Origin: JAENVT01 sp039931555
Lineage (GTDB): Bacteria; Actinomycetota; Acidimicrobiia; Acidimicrobiales; Ilumatobacteraceae
Direction of reading: 5' to 3'
DNA: 6,699 nucleotides
Assembly: GCA_039931555.1 (NCBI GenBank)
Contig: JBDTRP010000172.1
Location: 1 to 6,699 of the forward strand
The notes beneath the pieces were generated by a model, which saw nothing but the letters and a program-made list of their open reading frames with translations, made no database searches and was not told where the DNA came from. This document shows positions 1 to 5,753 of the stretch, piece after piece. A program made the translations under genes and the position numbers. Position 1 is the first letter of the stretch; the number at the start of each line of letters is the position of its first letter.

Positions 1-281
1 TGCTCGGGGTGCGAGGCGCCGTCGAGGAACGAGAAGTTGGTGTGGCAGTGCAGCTCCGCATAGGGCACCGCCGGCGTGTCGGGGCGCATCAGCGGACGGG
101 TCTGGTCGAGCTCGGGCACCTGGTAGGGCTGGCGCTTGCGGCTCCAGGCCGGACCGTCGCCACCCGCGTTCCACGCCGGCGAGCCCGGGGCGCGACCGTC
201 TTTGCCGCGACCGGCCGGAGGTCGATCGGAGAGCGTTGCTTCGAGCTCCCACCAGGGCATGTTCGGGTTGTTGAACCCCAT
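1..281 (-). CDS. dnaE2: Error-prone DNA polymerase III alpha subunit DnaE2 (ImuC), N-terminal part, cut by the window edge
   Basis: The minus strand from an ATG at 281 reads open to the left edge for 93 codons. The protein begins MGFNNPNMPWWELE, then has a basic, proline-rich stretch with SRKRQPY at about 47-53. From residue 74 it has YAELHCHTNFSFLDGASHPE, the first motif of the PHP domain, with the HxH pair at residues 78 and 80. Known mycobacterial DnaE2 proteins have the same order: a short M-G-[WF]-x-N start, SRKR-x-x-Y, then YAELH-x-H and LDGAS-x-PEE. DnaE2 is the translesion polymerase that works with ImuA'/ImuB in damage-induced mutagenesis; the replicative DnaE1 lacks this leader. About 1,000 residues lie outside the window. 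No Shine-Dalgarno sequence is seen; the start lies only a few bases after the predicted transcription start. The SOS box just upstream supports the identity independently. Confidence 0.9.
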   Translation of the reverse strand, partial: MGFNNPNMPWWELEATLSDRPPAGRGKDGRAPGSPAWNAGGDGPAWSRKRQPYQVPELDQTRPLMRPDTPAVPYAELHCHTNFSFLDGASHPE

Positions 282-291
282 AAGGGTTCCG

Positions 292-321
292 ATCTTATCG
301 AACACTTGTTCGACGATCCAA
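292..321 (-). promoter_or_regulatory. Probable sigma-A type promoter of dnaE2
   Basis: On the minus strand a -35-like TTGGAT (321-316) and a -10-like TAAGAT (297-292) are separated by 18 bp, and the SOS box occupies 16 of those 18. The -35 match is modest (3 of 6); the -10 has the conserved first TA and last AT. Transcription would start near 285, leaving about four bases before the ATG. The message would then be nearly leaderless, which fits the missing ribosome binding site and is common in actinobacteria. Confidence 0.5.
298..313. promoter_or_regulatory. LexA-binding SOS box
   Basis: The sequence TCGAACACTTGTTCGA is a perfect inverted repeat of TCGAAC around four bases. It matches the SOS box known from mycobacteria and other actinobacteria (TCGAAC-N4-GTTCGA) at every fixed position. 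It ends 16 bp before the dnaE2 ATG and begins 66 bp before the sigma-factor GTG. LexA bound here would cover the dnaE2 promoter; RecA-stimulated LexA cleavage after DNA damage would free it. Whether the divergent sigma-factor gene is also affected cannot be told from sequence. Confidence 0.92.
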
Positions 322-363
322 ACCCGGTGACGGAAACGTGCCGGCGCCTACGATGAATGGATC

Positions 364-897
364 GTGAGCGACACGTCGGCGTTCCTCGAGCTGTACGACG
401 ATGCGCTCCCCCATGTCTACGGCTACCTCGCCCGCCGGTGCAACAACGCGGCCACGGCCGAGGACCTGACGGCCGAGACGTTCATGGCAGCCGTCGCCGC
501 GCTCCACAACAACGACGCCAACGGCAACCGCTTGGAACTGAACCCGGCTCACATCAACATGGCGTGGCTGATCGGCACGGCCCGCCACAAGTTGATCGAC
601 CATTGGCGACGTACCGAACGGCGCATGGAGGAGCTTGCCGAACTGTGGGACGACATCGCCGTGCCGGACCCCAGCGACGCGGCGATCGACACTGCGGCGG
701 CACACGATGCGCTCGCCCAACTCGCCCCGACCCATCGAGCGGTCCTCACGCTGCGCTACCTCGACGATCTGCCGGTCGGCGACGTCGCCGCCGCCATCGG
801 CCGCACGGTGCATGCCACCGAGGCGCTGCTGAGCCGAGCCAAGGCCGCCTACCGCAACTGCGCAGTCAACACTCATCCCGGGCTGGAGACGTCATGA
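364..897 (+). CDS. ECF-type RNA polymerase sigma factor (sigma-70 family, group 4)
   Basis: The 177-residue protein has the two-domain layout of small ECF sigma factors. Sigma region 2 spans about residues 8-85: an LYDDALPHVYGYLARR helix, then AEDLTAETFMAA, and region 2.4-like WLIGTARHKLIDHWRR that would contact the -10 element. Sigma region 4 spans about 112-165: LAQLAPTHRAVLTLRYLDDL followed by a helix-turn-helix, VGDVAAAIGRTVHATEALLSR without gaps, that would read the -35 element. The start is GTG at 364; no in-frame start precedes it. No clear Shine-Dalgarno site is present. A GGAAAC at 332-337 resembles an ECF -35 element, but no convincing -10 was found. The gene overlaps the next by ATGA, so the two are very probably translated together. 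No transmembrane anti-sigma gene lies beside it. The signal and regulon are unknown. Confidence 0.85.
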   Translation: MSDTSAFLELYDDALPHVYGYLARRCNNAATAEDLTAETFMAAVAALHNNDANGNRLELNPAHINMAWLIGTARHKLIDHWRRTERRMEELAELWDDIAVPDPSDAAIDTAAAHDALAQLAPTHRAVLTLRYLDDLPVGDVAAAIGRTVHATEALLSRAKAAYRNCAVNTHPGLETS

Positions 898-1877
898 CCG
901 ACCCATTCGACGCTCTACGCATCGCCGACGAGCCGTTGCACCCGCGTCGGGAGTTCACTGCCGAGCTTCGACGTGTGTTGACGACGACCATCCGCAACGC
1001 CGAAGAGCACCGAGCACTCCAGCGCCAGTTGCACGACGAGCAACACGTACCACCGCACACACCGACGCAGACGATCACTGCATACATCTCGGTGCGCAAT
1101 GCCGCCGCCGCGCTGGCGTTCTACGTCGAGGCGTTCGGTGCGGTCGAGATCAGCCGTCTGGTGAGTGACGAGGACGGGCGAGTCGGTCACAGCGAGATCG
1201 AGATCGGGTCGAGCAGGCTGATGGTCGCAGACGAGTATCCGGAGATCGACTCGGTCGGGCCCGAGACCCGGGGCGGGCCGACGTGCTCGTTCACCATCGA
1301 GGTCCCCGATGTCGACGCCTCGTTCGCACGCGCCGTCGCTGCCGGCGCCACCGTGGTGCGGCCCGTCGCCGATCAGTTCCACGGCCACCGCATGGGCTGG
1401 GTCGCCGACCCGTTCGGCCATCGCTGGACGCTGAGCACGCCGATCGCCGGATTCGACCGCGCCGAGTATGCGCGGGCCAGCCGCGACGAGGCCTACGAAC
1501 TGATCGAGAGCCAACAGCTGAAGCATCACAGCCAGGGCGACCTCTACTACTTCACCCTGCCGGTACACGATCTCGCCAAGGCCCAGGCCTTCTTCAGCGC
1601 TGTGCTGGGCTGGCAGTTCCCCGATCCCCAACAAGGTCACGTCGCCAACACCTCGGCGCCACCCGGCGCCATCGCCCAGGTGGAGCCTGGGGCATCGACT
1701 CGGGCCCAGCTGTGGTTCGTCGTCGACGACATCCACGCCGCGGTCGCTCGCGTTCGCGAACTCGGCGGCCACGCCCACGAACCGGTGTTGTACGACAGTG
1801 GCTGGTCAGCCGACTGCGTCGACGATCAGGGAACAACGTTCAACCTCAGCATGCCCGCGGCGAAGTACACGCTGTAG
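894..1877 (+). CDS. Tandem VOC-domain (glyoxalase/bleomycin-resistance fold) protein paired with the ECF sigma factor
   Basis: The 327-residue protein has three parts. Residues 1-55 are a charged helical segment beginning MTDPFDALRIADEPLHPRRE and continuing FTAELRRVL. Residues 61-183 form one VOC unit: TAYISVRNAAAALAFYVEAFGAVE, then GHSEIEIG, a middle strand FTIEVPDVDASFARAVAAGA, and a closing DPFGHRWTL. Residues 215-322 form a second unit: LYYFTLPVHDLAKAQAFFSAVLGW, FVVDDIHAAVARVRELGG and a closing DDQGTTFNLSMP. Two such units in one chain can form a whole ligand or metal pocket. The first resembles the PhnB-like subgroup; substrate and activity cannot be assigned. The start at 894 is chosen because its ATG overlaps the sigma-factor stop; the reading frame stays open upstream to 357 but that region codes for the sigma factor in another frame. 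The N-terminal segment resembles leaders in other actinobacterial VOC proteins beside sigma genes, from memory. Confidence 0.82.
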   Translation: MTDPFDALRIADEPLHPRREFTAELRRVLTTTIRNAEEHRALQRQLHDEQHVPPHTPTQTITAYISVRNAAAALAFYVEAFGAVEISRLVSDEDGRVGHSEIEIGSSRLMVADEYPEIDSVGPETRGGPTCSFTIEVPDVDASFARAVAAGATVVRPVADQFHGHRMGWVADPFGHRWTLSTPIAGFDRAEYARASRDEAYELIESQQLKHHSQGDLYYFTLPVHDLAKAQAFFSAVLGWQFPDPQQGHVANTSAPPGAIAQVEPGASTRAQLWFVVDDIHAAVARVRELGGHAHEPVLYDSGWSADCVDDQGTTFNLSMPAAKYTL

Positions 1878-1887
1878 CAATCGCTGG

Positions 1888-3033
1888 TCAGCGGATGGCC
1901 AGGCCGGTCTCGAGGTCGAACAAGTGGATCTGCAACGGGCTGACCAGCAGATGCGCCGTCTCATCGAGCTTCAACGTGGTGGTGGGTGGCAGCCGGGCGG
2001 TCACCGTCTGGCCGGCGTGCTCGCCTTCCGTCGCGTCGCGTACGGCTTCGGTGTCGACGCCATCCGCATCCACTTCGATGTGCAGGATCACTTCGGAGCC
2101 GAGACCCTCGCGAACCGTCACCTTTCCGCTGAGGGTGTTGGCTGCGCCGGGCGCGGCGTCTTGGGTGAGATGCTCCGGGCGAATCCCGACCGCAACATCG
2201 CGACCGTCGTAGGCGGCCAATCCCTCGCGTGCCACGGGGAGCGCGACAGTCGCCGAGCCCAATCGGATGGTGCCGCCCCCGGCGCCTGCCTGATACGTGC
2301 CGCGCAGCAGGTTCATCTGCGGCGAACCGATGAATGCAGCGACGAACAGGTTGTCGGGACGGTCGTACAGGTTCTGCGGTGAATCGACCTGCATCAGCGA
2401 ACCCTTCGACATGACCGCCACTCGATCACCCATCGTCATCGCTTCGATCTGGTCGTGGGTGACGTACACAGTGGTGACGTTGAGATCGTGCTGCAGCTTG
2501 GCGATCTCGGCACGCATCTGCACGCGTAGCTTCGCATCGAGGTTCGACAAGGGCTCGTCCATCAAGAACGCCTGTGGTTGGCGAACGATGGCCCGGCCCA
2601 TGGCGACGCGTTGGCGTTGCCCACCGGACAGCTGGGCCGGGCGGCGATCGAGGTTGTCGGTGAGCTCCAGGGTACGAGCGGCGTCGGCGACGCGTCGCTC
2701 GATCTCCACCTTGGGCATCTTGGCGAGCTTGAGCGCGAACGCGATGTTGTCGCGCACCGTCAGGTGCGGGTACAGCGCATATGACTGGAAGACCATGGCG
2801 ATGTCGCGATCCTTTGGCTCCAGGTCGTTGACGACGCGGTCGCCAATCTTCATTTCGCCGCCGCTGATCGACTCGAGGCCGGCGATCATCCGAAGCGCAG
2901 TCGACTTGCCACACCCGGACGGGCCGACGAGCACGAGGAACTCGCCGTCCTCGATCTCGAGCGACAACCCGCTGACCGCTTGGAAGCCGTTGTCATAGAC
3001 CTTGTCGATGTCGCTGAGTGTGATCGTTGCCAC
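1888..3033 (-). CDS. ugpC: Carbohydrate ABC importer ATP-binding subunit (UgpC/MsmK/MalK/AglK family)
   Basis: This 381-residue ATPase energises sugar uptake from the cytoplasmic face. It carries Walker A GPSGCGKST (37-45), the Q-loop glutamine in VFQSYALYPH (Q83), signature LSGGQ (135-139), Walker B FLMDE (156-160), D-loop SNLD (163-166) and the switch histidine in VTHD (H193). All key residues are intact. Residues from GSPQMN (236) onward form the OB-fold/TOBE regulatory region typical of MalK-like ATPases; its length is normal. Automatic pipelines name such proteins UgpC, but the neighbours suggest an alpha-glucoside-type sugar rather than glycerol phosphate. The GTG at 3033 is preferred because relatives begin MATI-x-L. 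An in-frame ATG at 3081 with a good AGGGA site would add 16 residues, whose codons (AAA AAA, AGA, TAT, GGT, CCT) are unlike the rest of the gene. The gene is divergent from the rest of its transporter and ends 10 bp from the VOC gene. Confidence 0.93.
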   Translation of the reverse strand: MATITLSDIDKVYDNGFQAVSGLSLEIEDGEFLVLVGPSGCGKSTALRMIAGLESISGGEMKIGDRVVNDLEPKDRDIAMVFQSYALYPHLTVRDNIAFALKLAKMPKVEIERRVADAARTLELTDNLDRRPAQLSGGQRQRVAMGRAIVRQPQAFLMDEPLSNLDAKLRVQMRAEIAKLQHDLNVTTVYVTHDQIEAMTMGDRVAVMSKGSLMQVDSPQNLYDRPDNLFVAAFIGSPQMNLLRGTYQAGAGGGTIRLGSATVALPVAREGLAAYDGRDVAVGIRPEHLTQDAAPGAANTLSGKVTVREGLGSEVILHIEVDADGVDTEAVRDATEGEHAGQTVTARLPPTTTLKLDETAHLLVSPLQIHLFDLETGLAIR

Positions 3034-3105
3034 AGGACCCCCATATCGTCTGTCTTTTTTGTTCGTCGGGAAGTCTTGCATAGCTCTTTCCCTACCGCGA
3101 ACTGC

Positions 3106-3135
3106 ATGCTAGGGTTTGCCCGTGGAAGTTCTCAA
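3106..3135 (-). promoter_or_regulatory. Probable promoter of the ABC ATPase gene
   Basis: On the minus strand TTGAGA (3135-3130) matches five of six bases of the sigma-A -35 consensus, and TAGCAT (3111-3106) matches four of six of the -10, 18 bp apart. Transcription would begin near 3099. The -35 lies inside the larger palindrome at 3122-3145, so a protein bound there would block it. On the opposite strand an extended -10-like TGC-TAGGGT (3107-3115), with only a weak TTTCCC -35 (3087-3092), could serve the binding-protein gene, overlapping this -10 back to back; that second call is weak. Confidence 0.45.
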
Positions 3136-3145
3136 GAATTTCCAC
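3122..3145. promoter_or_regulatory. 24-bp imperfect palindrome, candidate operator
   Basis: The arms GTGGAA-x-TTCT and AGAA-x-TTCCAC are complementary at 10 of 12 paired positions (the G/T pair at 3128/3139 and the central CA are the exceptions). It sits in the gap between the divergent ATPase and binding-protein genes and covers the ATPase -35. Sugar-uptake operons of this kind are usually ruled by a LacI-, ROK- or GntR-family repressor binding such dyads; the sequence does not fit one family clearly and no regulator gene is in the window. Confidence 0.55.
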
Positions 3146-3155
3146 AATTTTCCAC
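3137..3155 (+). repeat. Direct repeat AATTTCCAC / AATTTTCCAC
   Basis: AATTTCCAC (3137-3145) is followed at once by AATTTTCCAC (3146-3155). The TTCCAC cores start 10 bp apart, about one helical turn, so proteins on both would lie on the same DNA face. The first copy is also the right arm of the palindrome at 3122-3145, giving three half-sites in 34 bp. Confidence 0.6.
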
Positions 3156-3171
3156 CACGTCGCCCGACGTG
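3156..3171. promoter_or_regulatory. 16-bp perfect-arm palindrome, second candidate operator or leader stem
   Basis: CACGTCG-CC-CGACGTG has seven perfectly paired bases on each side of two central bases. It lies 23 bp before the binding-protein ATG and 10 bp after the first palindrome, with unrelated sequence. It could be an operator for a second regulator or, being downstream of the likely transcription start, a hairpin in the leader of the message just upstream of the ribosome binding site. Confidence 0.5.
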
Positions 3172-3194
3172 AATCGTTCCTGAGGGGGAAATTC

Positions 3195-4598
3195 ATGAAG
3201 ACACGCAGAGGCGCTATGAGCGCACTTTGTATCGCTGGCCTACTCGTCGCAGCTTGTGGCGACGACAAGAAGGCAGACACACCAGCGACCAACGCCGCCG
3301 GCACCACCGCTGCAGCAGGCACCACCGCTGCAGCAGGCACCACCGCTGCAACAGGCGGTGACAGCATTCTCAACGGCGAGATCAAGTGCAACCAGCAGTA
3401 CAAGGGCAAGAAGGTCACGCTGCTCTCACCGGTGGTCGACACTGACAACGACAAGCCGATCGCCGACTACGTCGCCGGGTACAAGCCGTTGTCCGACTGC
3501 ACCGGCCTCGAGATCGACTGGCAAGGGACCAAGACCTTCGAGACCGAGGTCAACGTCCGGTTCGAAGGCGGCAATCCCCCCGACGTGATCGACTTCCCGC
3601 AGCCCGGTCTGTTGGCCAGCTCGGTTGCCAAGGGCTACTTGTTCCCGATGCCCGCCGACGTCGGCGCACACGCCGCAGCAGACTTCATCGCCGGCTGGGA
3701 TGTCTACGCGACGGTCAACGGCAAGATCTACGGTCTGCCGGGCCGCTCGAGCGTCAAATCGACGGTGTGGTACAGCCCGAAGGCCTTCGCCGACGGCGGC
3801 TATGCCATCCCCGAGACCCTCGAAGACCTGACCACGCTGTCCGACAAGATCGTCGCCGACGGGCACATCCCGTGGTGTATCGGCGCCGCCTCCGGTGCAG
3901 CCACCGGCTGGGTGCTGACCGACTGGATGGAAGACTTCATGCTGCGCATCAACGGCGAGAAGGTCTACGACCAGTGGCAGAAGCACGAGATTCCGTTCAA
4001 CGACCCGAAGGTCAAGGCAGTCGCCGACGCCGTCGGTGCCTATGTCAAGAACCCCGCCTACCTCGGCGGTGACGCGCTGGTCAAGGCCATCGCCACCACC
4101 AAGTTCGAAGACGGCGGCCTGCCGATCCTCACCGGCAACTGCTACATGCACCGTCAGGCGAGCTTCTACTCGGGCAACTGGCCGGAGGGCACCAAGGTCG
4201 GCCCCGATGGCGACGTCAACTTCTTCTACCTGCCGAGCCCGGCCGGTGGCCCGAAGTACGTGCTCGGTGCCGGCGACATCTACGCCGCAGGCACTGACAA
4301 GCCGGAGAGCTACGACGTGGTGCGCTACACCGGTTCCGTCGACTATCAGACGTCGATCATCGAATCGCGCCACGAGCTGTCGCCCAACAAGAAGGTCGAC
4401 GTCTCCAAGATCACCGATCCGTTCACCAAGCAGGTCTCTGAGCTGCAGGCAAGTGCCGACGTGTTCCGCTTCGACGCTTCTGACCTGATGCCCGGCTCGG
4501 TCGGCGCCGGCACCTTCTGGACCGAGATCACGGCGTGGGTCGTGGGTGGCAGCACCGACGACTTCTTGAACAACGTCGAGGCCAGTTGGCCGAAGTGA
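3195..4598 (+). CDS. Carbohydrate ABC importer substrate-binding lipoprotein (family 1, AglE-like)
   Basis: The 467-residue protein captures the sugar outside the membrane. It opens with a basic MKTRRG and a hydrophobic stretch ending in lipobox VAAC, so Cys21 is the predicted lipidated residue. Residues 22-55 are a flexible Asp/Lys then Ala/Thr/Gly linker with three GTTAAA-like units. The mature domain has PDVIDFPQPG (129-138), IPWCIG (225-230), ATGWVLTDWMEDFMLR (236-251), EIPFNDPKV (265-273), GNCYMHRQASF (314-324) and FRFDASDLMPGSVGAGTFW (424-442). These blocks recall the rhizobial alpha-glucoside binding protein AglE, and the following permeases recall AglF and AglG; the actual substrate is inferred only. 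Cys65/Cys102 and Cys228/Cys316 might form disulfides. The ATG at 3195 has a strong GAGGGGGAA ribosome site (3182-3190). It is first in a unit with two permeases, separated from them by two hairpins. Confidence 0.92.
   Translation: MKTRRGAMSALCIAGLLVAACGDDKKADTPATNAAGTTAAAGTTAAAGTTAATGGDSILNGEIKCNQQYKGKKVTLLSPVVDTDNDKPIADYVAGYKPLSDCTGLEIDWQGTKTFETEVNVRFEGGNPPDVIDFPQPGLLASSVAKGYLFPMPADVGAHAAADFIAGWDVYATVNGKIYGLPGRSSVKSTVWYSPKAFADGGYAIPETLEDLTTLSDKIVADGHIPWCIGAASGAATGWVLTDWMEDFMLRINGEKVYDQWQKHEIPFNDPKVKAVADAVGAYVKNPAYLGGDALVKAIATTKFEDGGLPILTGNCYMHRQASFYSGNWPEGTKVGPDGDVNFFYLPSPAGGPKYVLGAGDIYAAGTDKPESYDVVRYTGSVDYQTSIIESRHELSPNKKVDVSKITDPFTKQVSELQASADVFRFDASDLMPGSVGAGTFWTEITAWVVGGSTDDFLNNVEASWPK
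3300..3353 (+). repeat. Three tandem 18-bp units coding the lipoprotein linker
   Basis: The unit GGCACCACCGCTGCAGCA occurs at 3300-3317 and again, identical, at 3318-3335; the third copy (3336-3353) differs by one base (GCAGCA to GCAACA). Each unit codes for Gly-Thr-Thr-Ala-Ala-Ala (the last ends Ala-Ala-Thr). The unit is a whole number of codons, so copy-number change would alter the linker length without breaking the frame. Confidence 0.9.
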
Positions 4599-4615
4599 TC
4601 ACACCCTGCGTGTGA
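4599..4615 (+). terminator. Small hairpin directly after the binding-protein stop codon
   Basis: TCACAC (4599-4604) and GTGTGA (4610-4615) pair perfectly around a five-base loop, CCTGC, beginning on the base after the stop codon. No T-run follows. It may protect the 3' end of the upstream message or pair up with the stronger hairpin 11 bases on. Calling it a terminator is tentative. Confidence 0.4.
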
Positions 4616-4626
4616 CCGAGTAGTTT

Positions 4627-4660
4627 GCAAGGGGGTCGGGTTTCACCCCGGCCCCCTTGC
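4627..4660 (+). terminator. Strong GC-rich intercistronic hairpin (attenuator or mRNA-stabilising)
   Basis: A stem of 14 pairs (GCAAGGGGG-T-CGGG against CCCG-G-CCCCCTTGC, one G-U pair at 4636/4651) closes a six-base loop. The following bases, TCGATTTCC, are not a proper T-tract, so full termination is doubtful. In sugar-uptake operons such a hairpin after the binding-protein gene commonly leaves more binding-protein message than permease message. The permease start is 67 bp further on and no clear separate promoter was found there. Confidence 0.7.
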
Positions 4661-4727
4661 TCGATTTCCGGTGCTCAGCAGTCGCGGGAGCGTCGCCCAG
4701 ATAGTTGTGCCAGATTGTGGAGGAACC

Positions 4728-5753
4728 ATGGGGGAATTGATCACGGCGTTCGTCGTCGTCGCCGTCGGTGTCGGTGGACTCATCGCCTTCCTCGGAGGGC
4801 TGTACTGGCTCACTCACCTCCTGCCGAGACGTTGGGGTGAACGCGGCAAGATCCTCATCTTTCTGCTGCCGGCGTCGGTTCTGATGATCGTCGGACTGGT
4901 GGTGCCGGCGGTTCGCACGATCTATGTCAGTCTGCTCGACAACAACAGCAAGAAGTTCCTCGGCATCGACAACTACCACGAGATCTTCGCCACTGCCGGC
5001 ACCCGGCTGACAGTGATCAACAGCCTCACGTGGGTGTTCATCGGCACGACGGCGACAGTCATCGTCGGCCTGGTCGTCGCCCGCTTCGCCGACGGCATGC
5101 GCGGTGAGAAAGCCGCAAAATCGGCGATCTTCATCCCCGGTGCAGTCTCCCTGGTCGGTGCCGGCGTGATCTGGCGGTTCGTCTATGCAGGCCCCCCGCT
5201 CAAGATCGGTCTGCTCAGTTCGGTCGCCAAGTCCATTCCCGGCGTGCCGGCCAGCGCCGGAGGCGATGGGCTGCGTAACTGGCTGATCGAGCGAGGTTTC
5301 GGCGGCGCCACCCCGCCCGTCAACGCCCCCGGCTTCAACACCTTGCTGCTGATCATCATCTTCATCTGGGCCTCGGCCGGATTTGCCACCGTCATCTTCT
5401 CGGCGGCCATCAAGGGCGTGCCCGACACCTTGATCGAAGCCGCCAAGATCGATGGCGCCACCAACCGCCAGGCGTTCTACAAGGTCACCCTGCCGTACAT
5501 CCGGGCGACGATCATCACGGTGGCCACCACCACCACCATCGCCGGCCTCAAGGCGTTCGACATCATCGCCGCCACCACCGGAGGAAACTTCGGCACCAGC
5601 ACGCTCGCCAACGAGTTCTTCAGGGTCAAGTTCGTGCAAGGCCGCGACGGGATGGGCTCTGCGCTCGCCGTGGTCATCTTCATCCTCGTCATTCCCGTTG
5701 TCGTGATCAACCGCCGCGCTCAGGCACGTGCCGAGGAGATGATGGCGGCATGA
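4728..5753 (+). CDS. Carbohydrate ABC importer permease, first subunit (CUT1, MalF/AglF-like)
   Basis: The 341-residue inner-membrane protein would form half of the channel. Hydrophobic segments lie at about residues 4-28, 42-62, 98-118, 132-152, 204-226, 261-281 and 310-328. The cytoplasmic EAA loop, VPDTLIEAAKIDGATNRQAF and on to KVTLP (231-255), is intact and would dock on the ATPase. The extra N-terminal membrane segment before LIFLLPASVLMIVG and the FIPGAVSLVGAGVIWRFVY block recall AglF. The ATG at 4728 is chosen because GGAGGA (4719-4724) precedes it; an upstream in-frame ATG at 4671 would add 19 unlikely residues. The gene follows the binding-protein gene after 129 bp and overlaps the next permease by ATGA, so the two halves of the channel should be made in equal amounts. 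Confidence 0.92.
   Translation: MGELITAFVVVAVGVGGLIAFLGGLYWLTHLLPRRWGERGKILIFLLPASVLMIVGLVVPAVRTIYVSLLDNNSKKFLGIDNYHEIFATAGTRLTVINSLTWVFIGTTATVIVGLVVARFADGMRGEKAAKSAIFIPGAVSLVGAGVIWRFVYAGPPLKIGLLSSVAKSIPGVPASAGGDGLRNWLIERGFGGATPPVNAPGFNTLLLIIIFIWASAGFATVIFSAAIKGVPDTLIEAAKIDGATNRQAFYKVTLPYIRATIITVATTTTIAGLKAFDIIAATTGGNFGTSTLANEFFRVKFVQGRDGMGSALAVVIFILVIPVVVINRRAQARAEEMMAA

Noticed and set aside
9..356. Plus-strand open frame of 115 residues at the left edge
   Set aside because: It is antisense to dnaE2 and runs across the SOS box; composition is arginine-rich and unlike a protein family.
332..356. ECF-type autoregulated promoter for the sigma factor (GGAAAC at 332-337)
   Set aside because: The -35-like element is plausible but no ECF -10 is found at the proper distance, so it is mentioned only in the gene entry.
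357..893. Upstream extension of the VOC reading frame to an ATG at 357 (506 residues in all)
   Set aside because: The added part is arginine/proline-rich, has no family features and is another frame of the sigma-factor gene; the ATGA overlap gives a natural start at 894.
915..1778. Minus-strand open frame of 287 residues
   Set aside because: It is antisense to the VOC gene, with low-complexity Arg/Gly/Asp composition and no recognisable domain; typical of high-GC genes.
3300..3353. Short CRISPR-like array
   Set aside because: The 18-bp units abut without spacers and code an in-frame linker.
3426..4373. Minus-strand open frame of 315 residues
   Set aside because: It is a mirror of the binding-protein gene, with no motif and no ribosome site of note.
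4671..4727. Earlier ATG at 4671 for the first permease
   Set aside because: The 19 added residues precede the ribosome site GGAGGA and do not resemble the start of related permeases.
4599..5639. Minus-strand open frame of 346 residues
   Set aside because: It is antisense to the first permease and extremely rich in Asp, Gly, Arg and Gln, as expected for the complement of a hydrophobic protein's codons.
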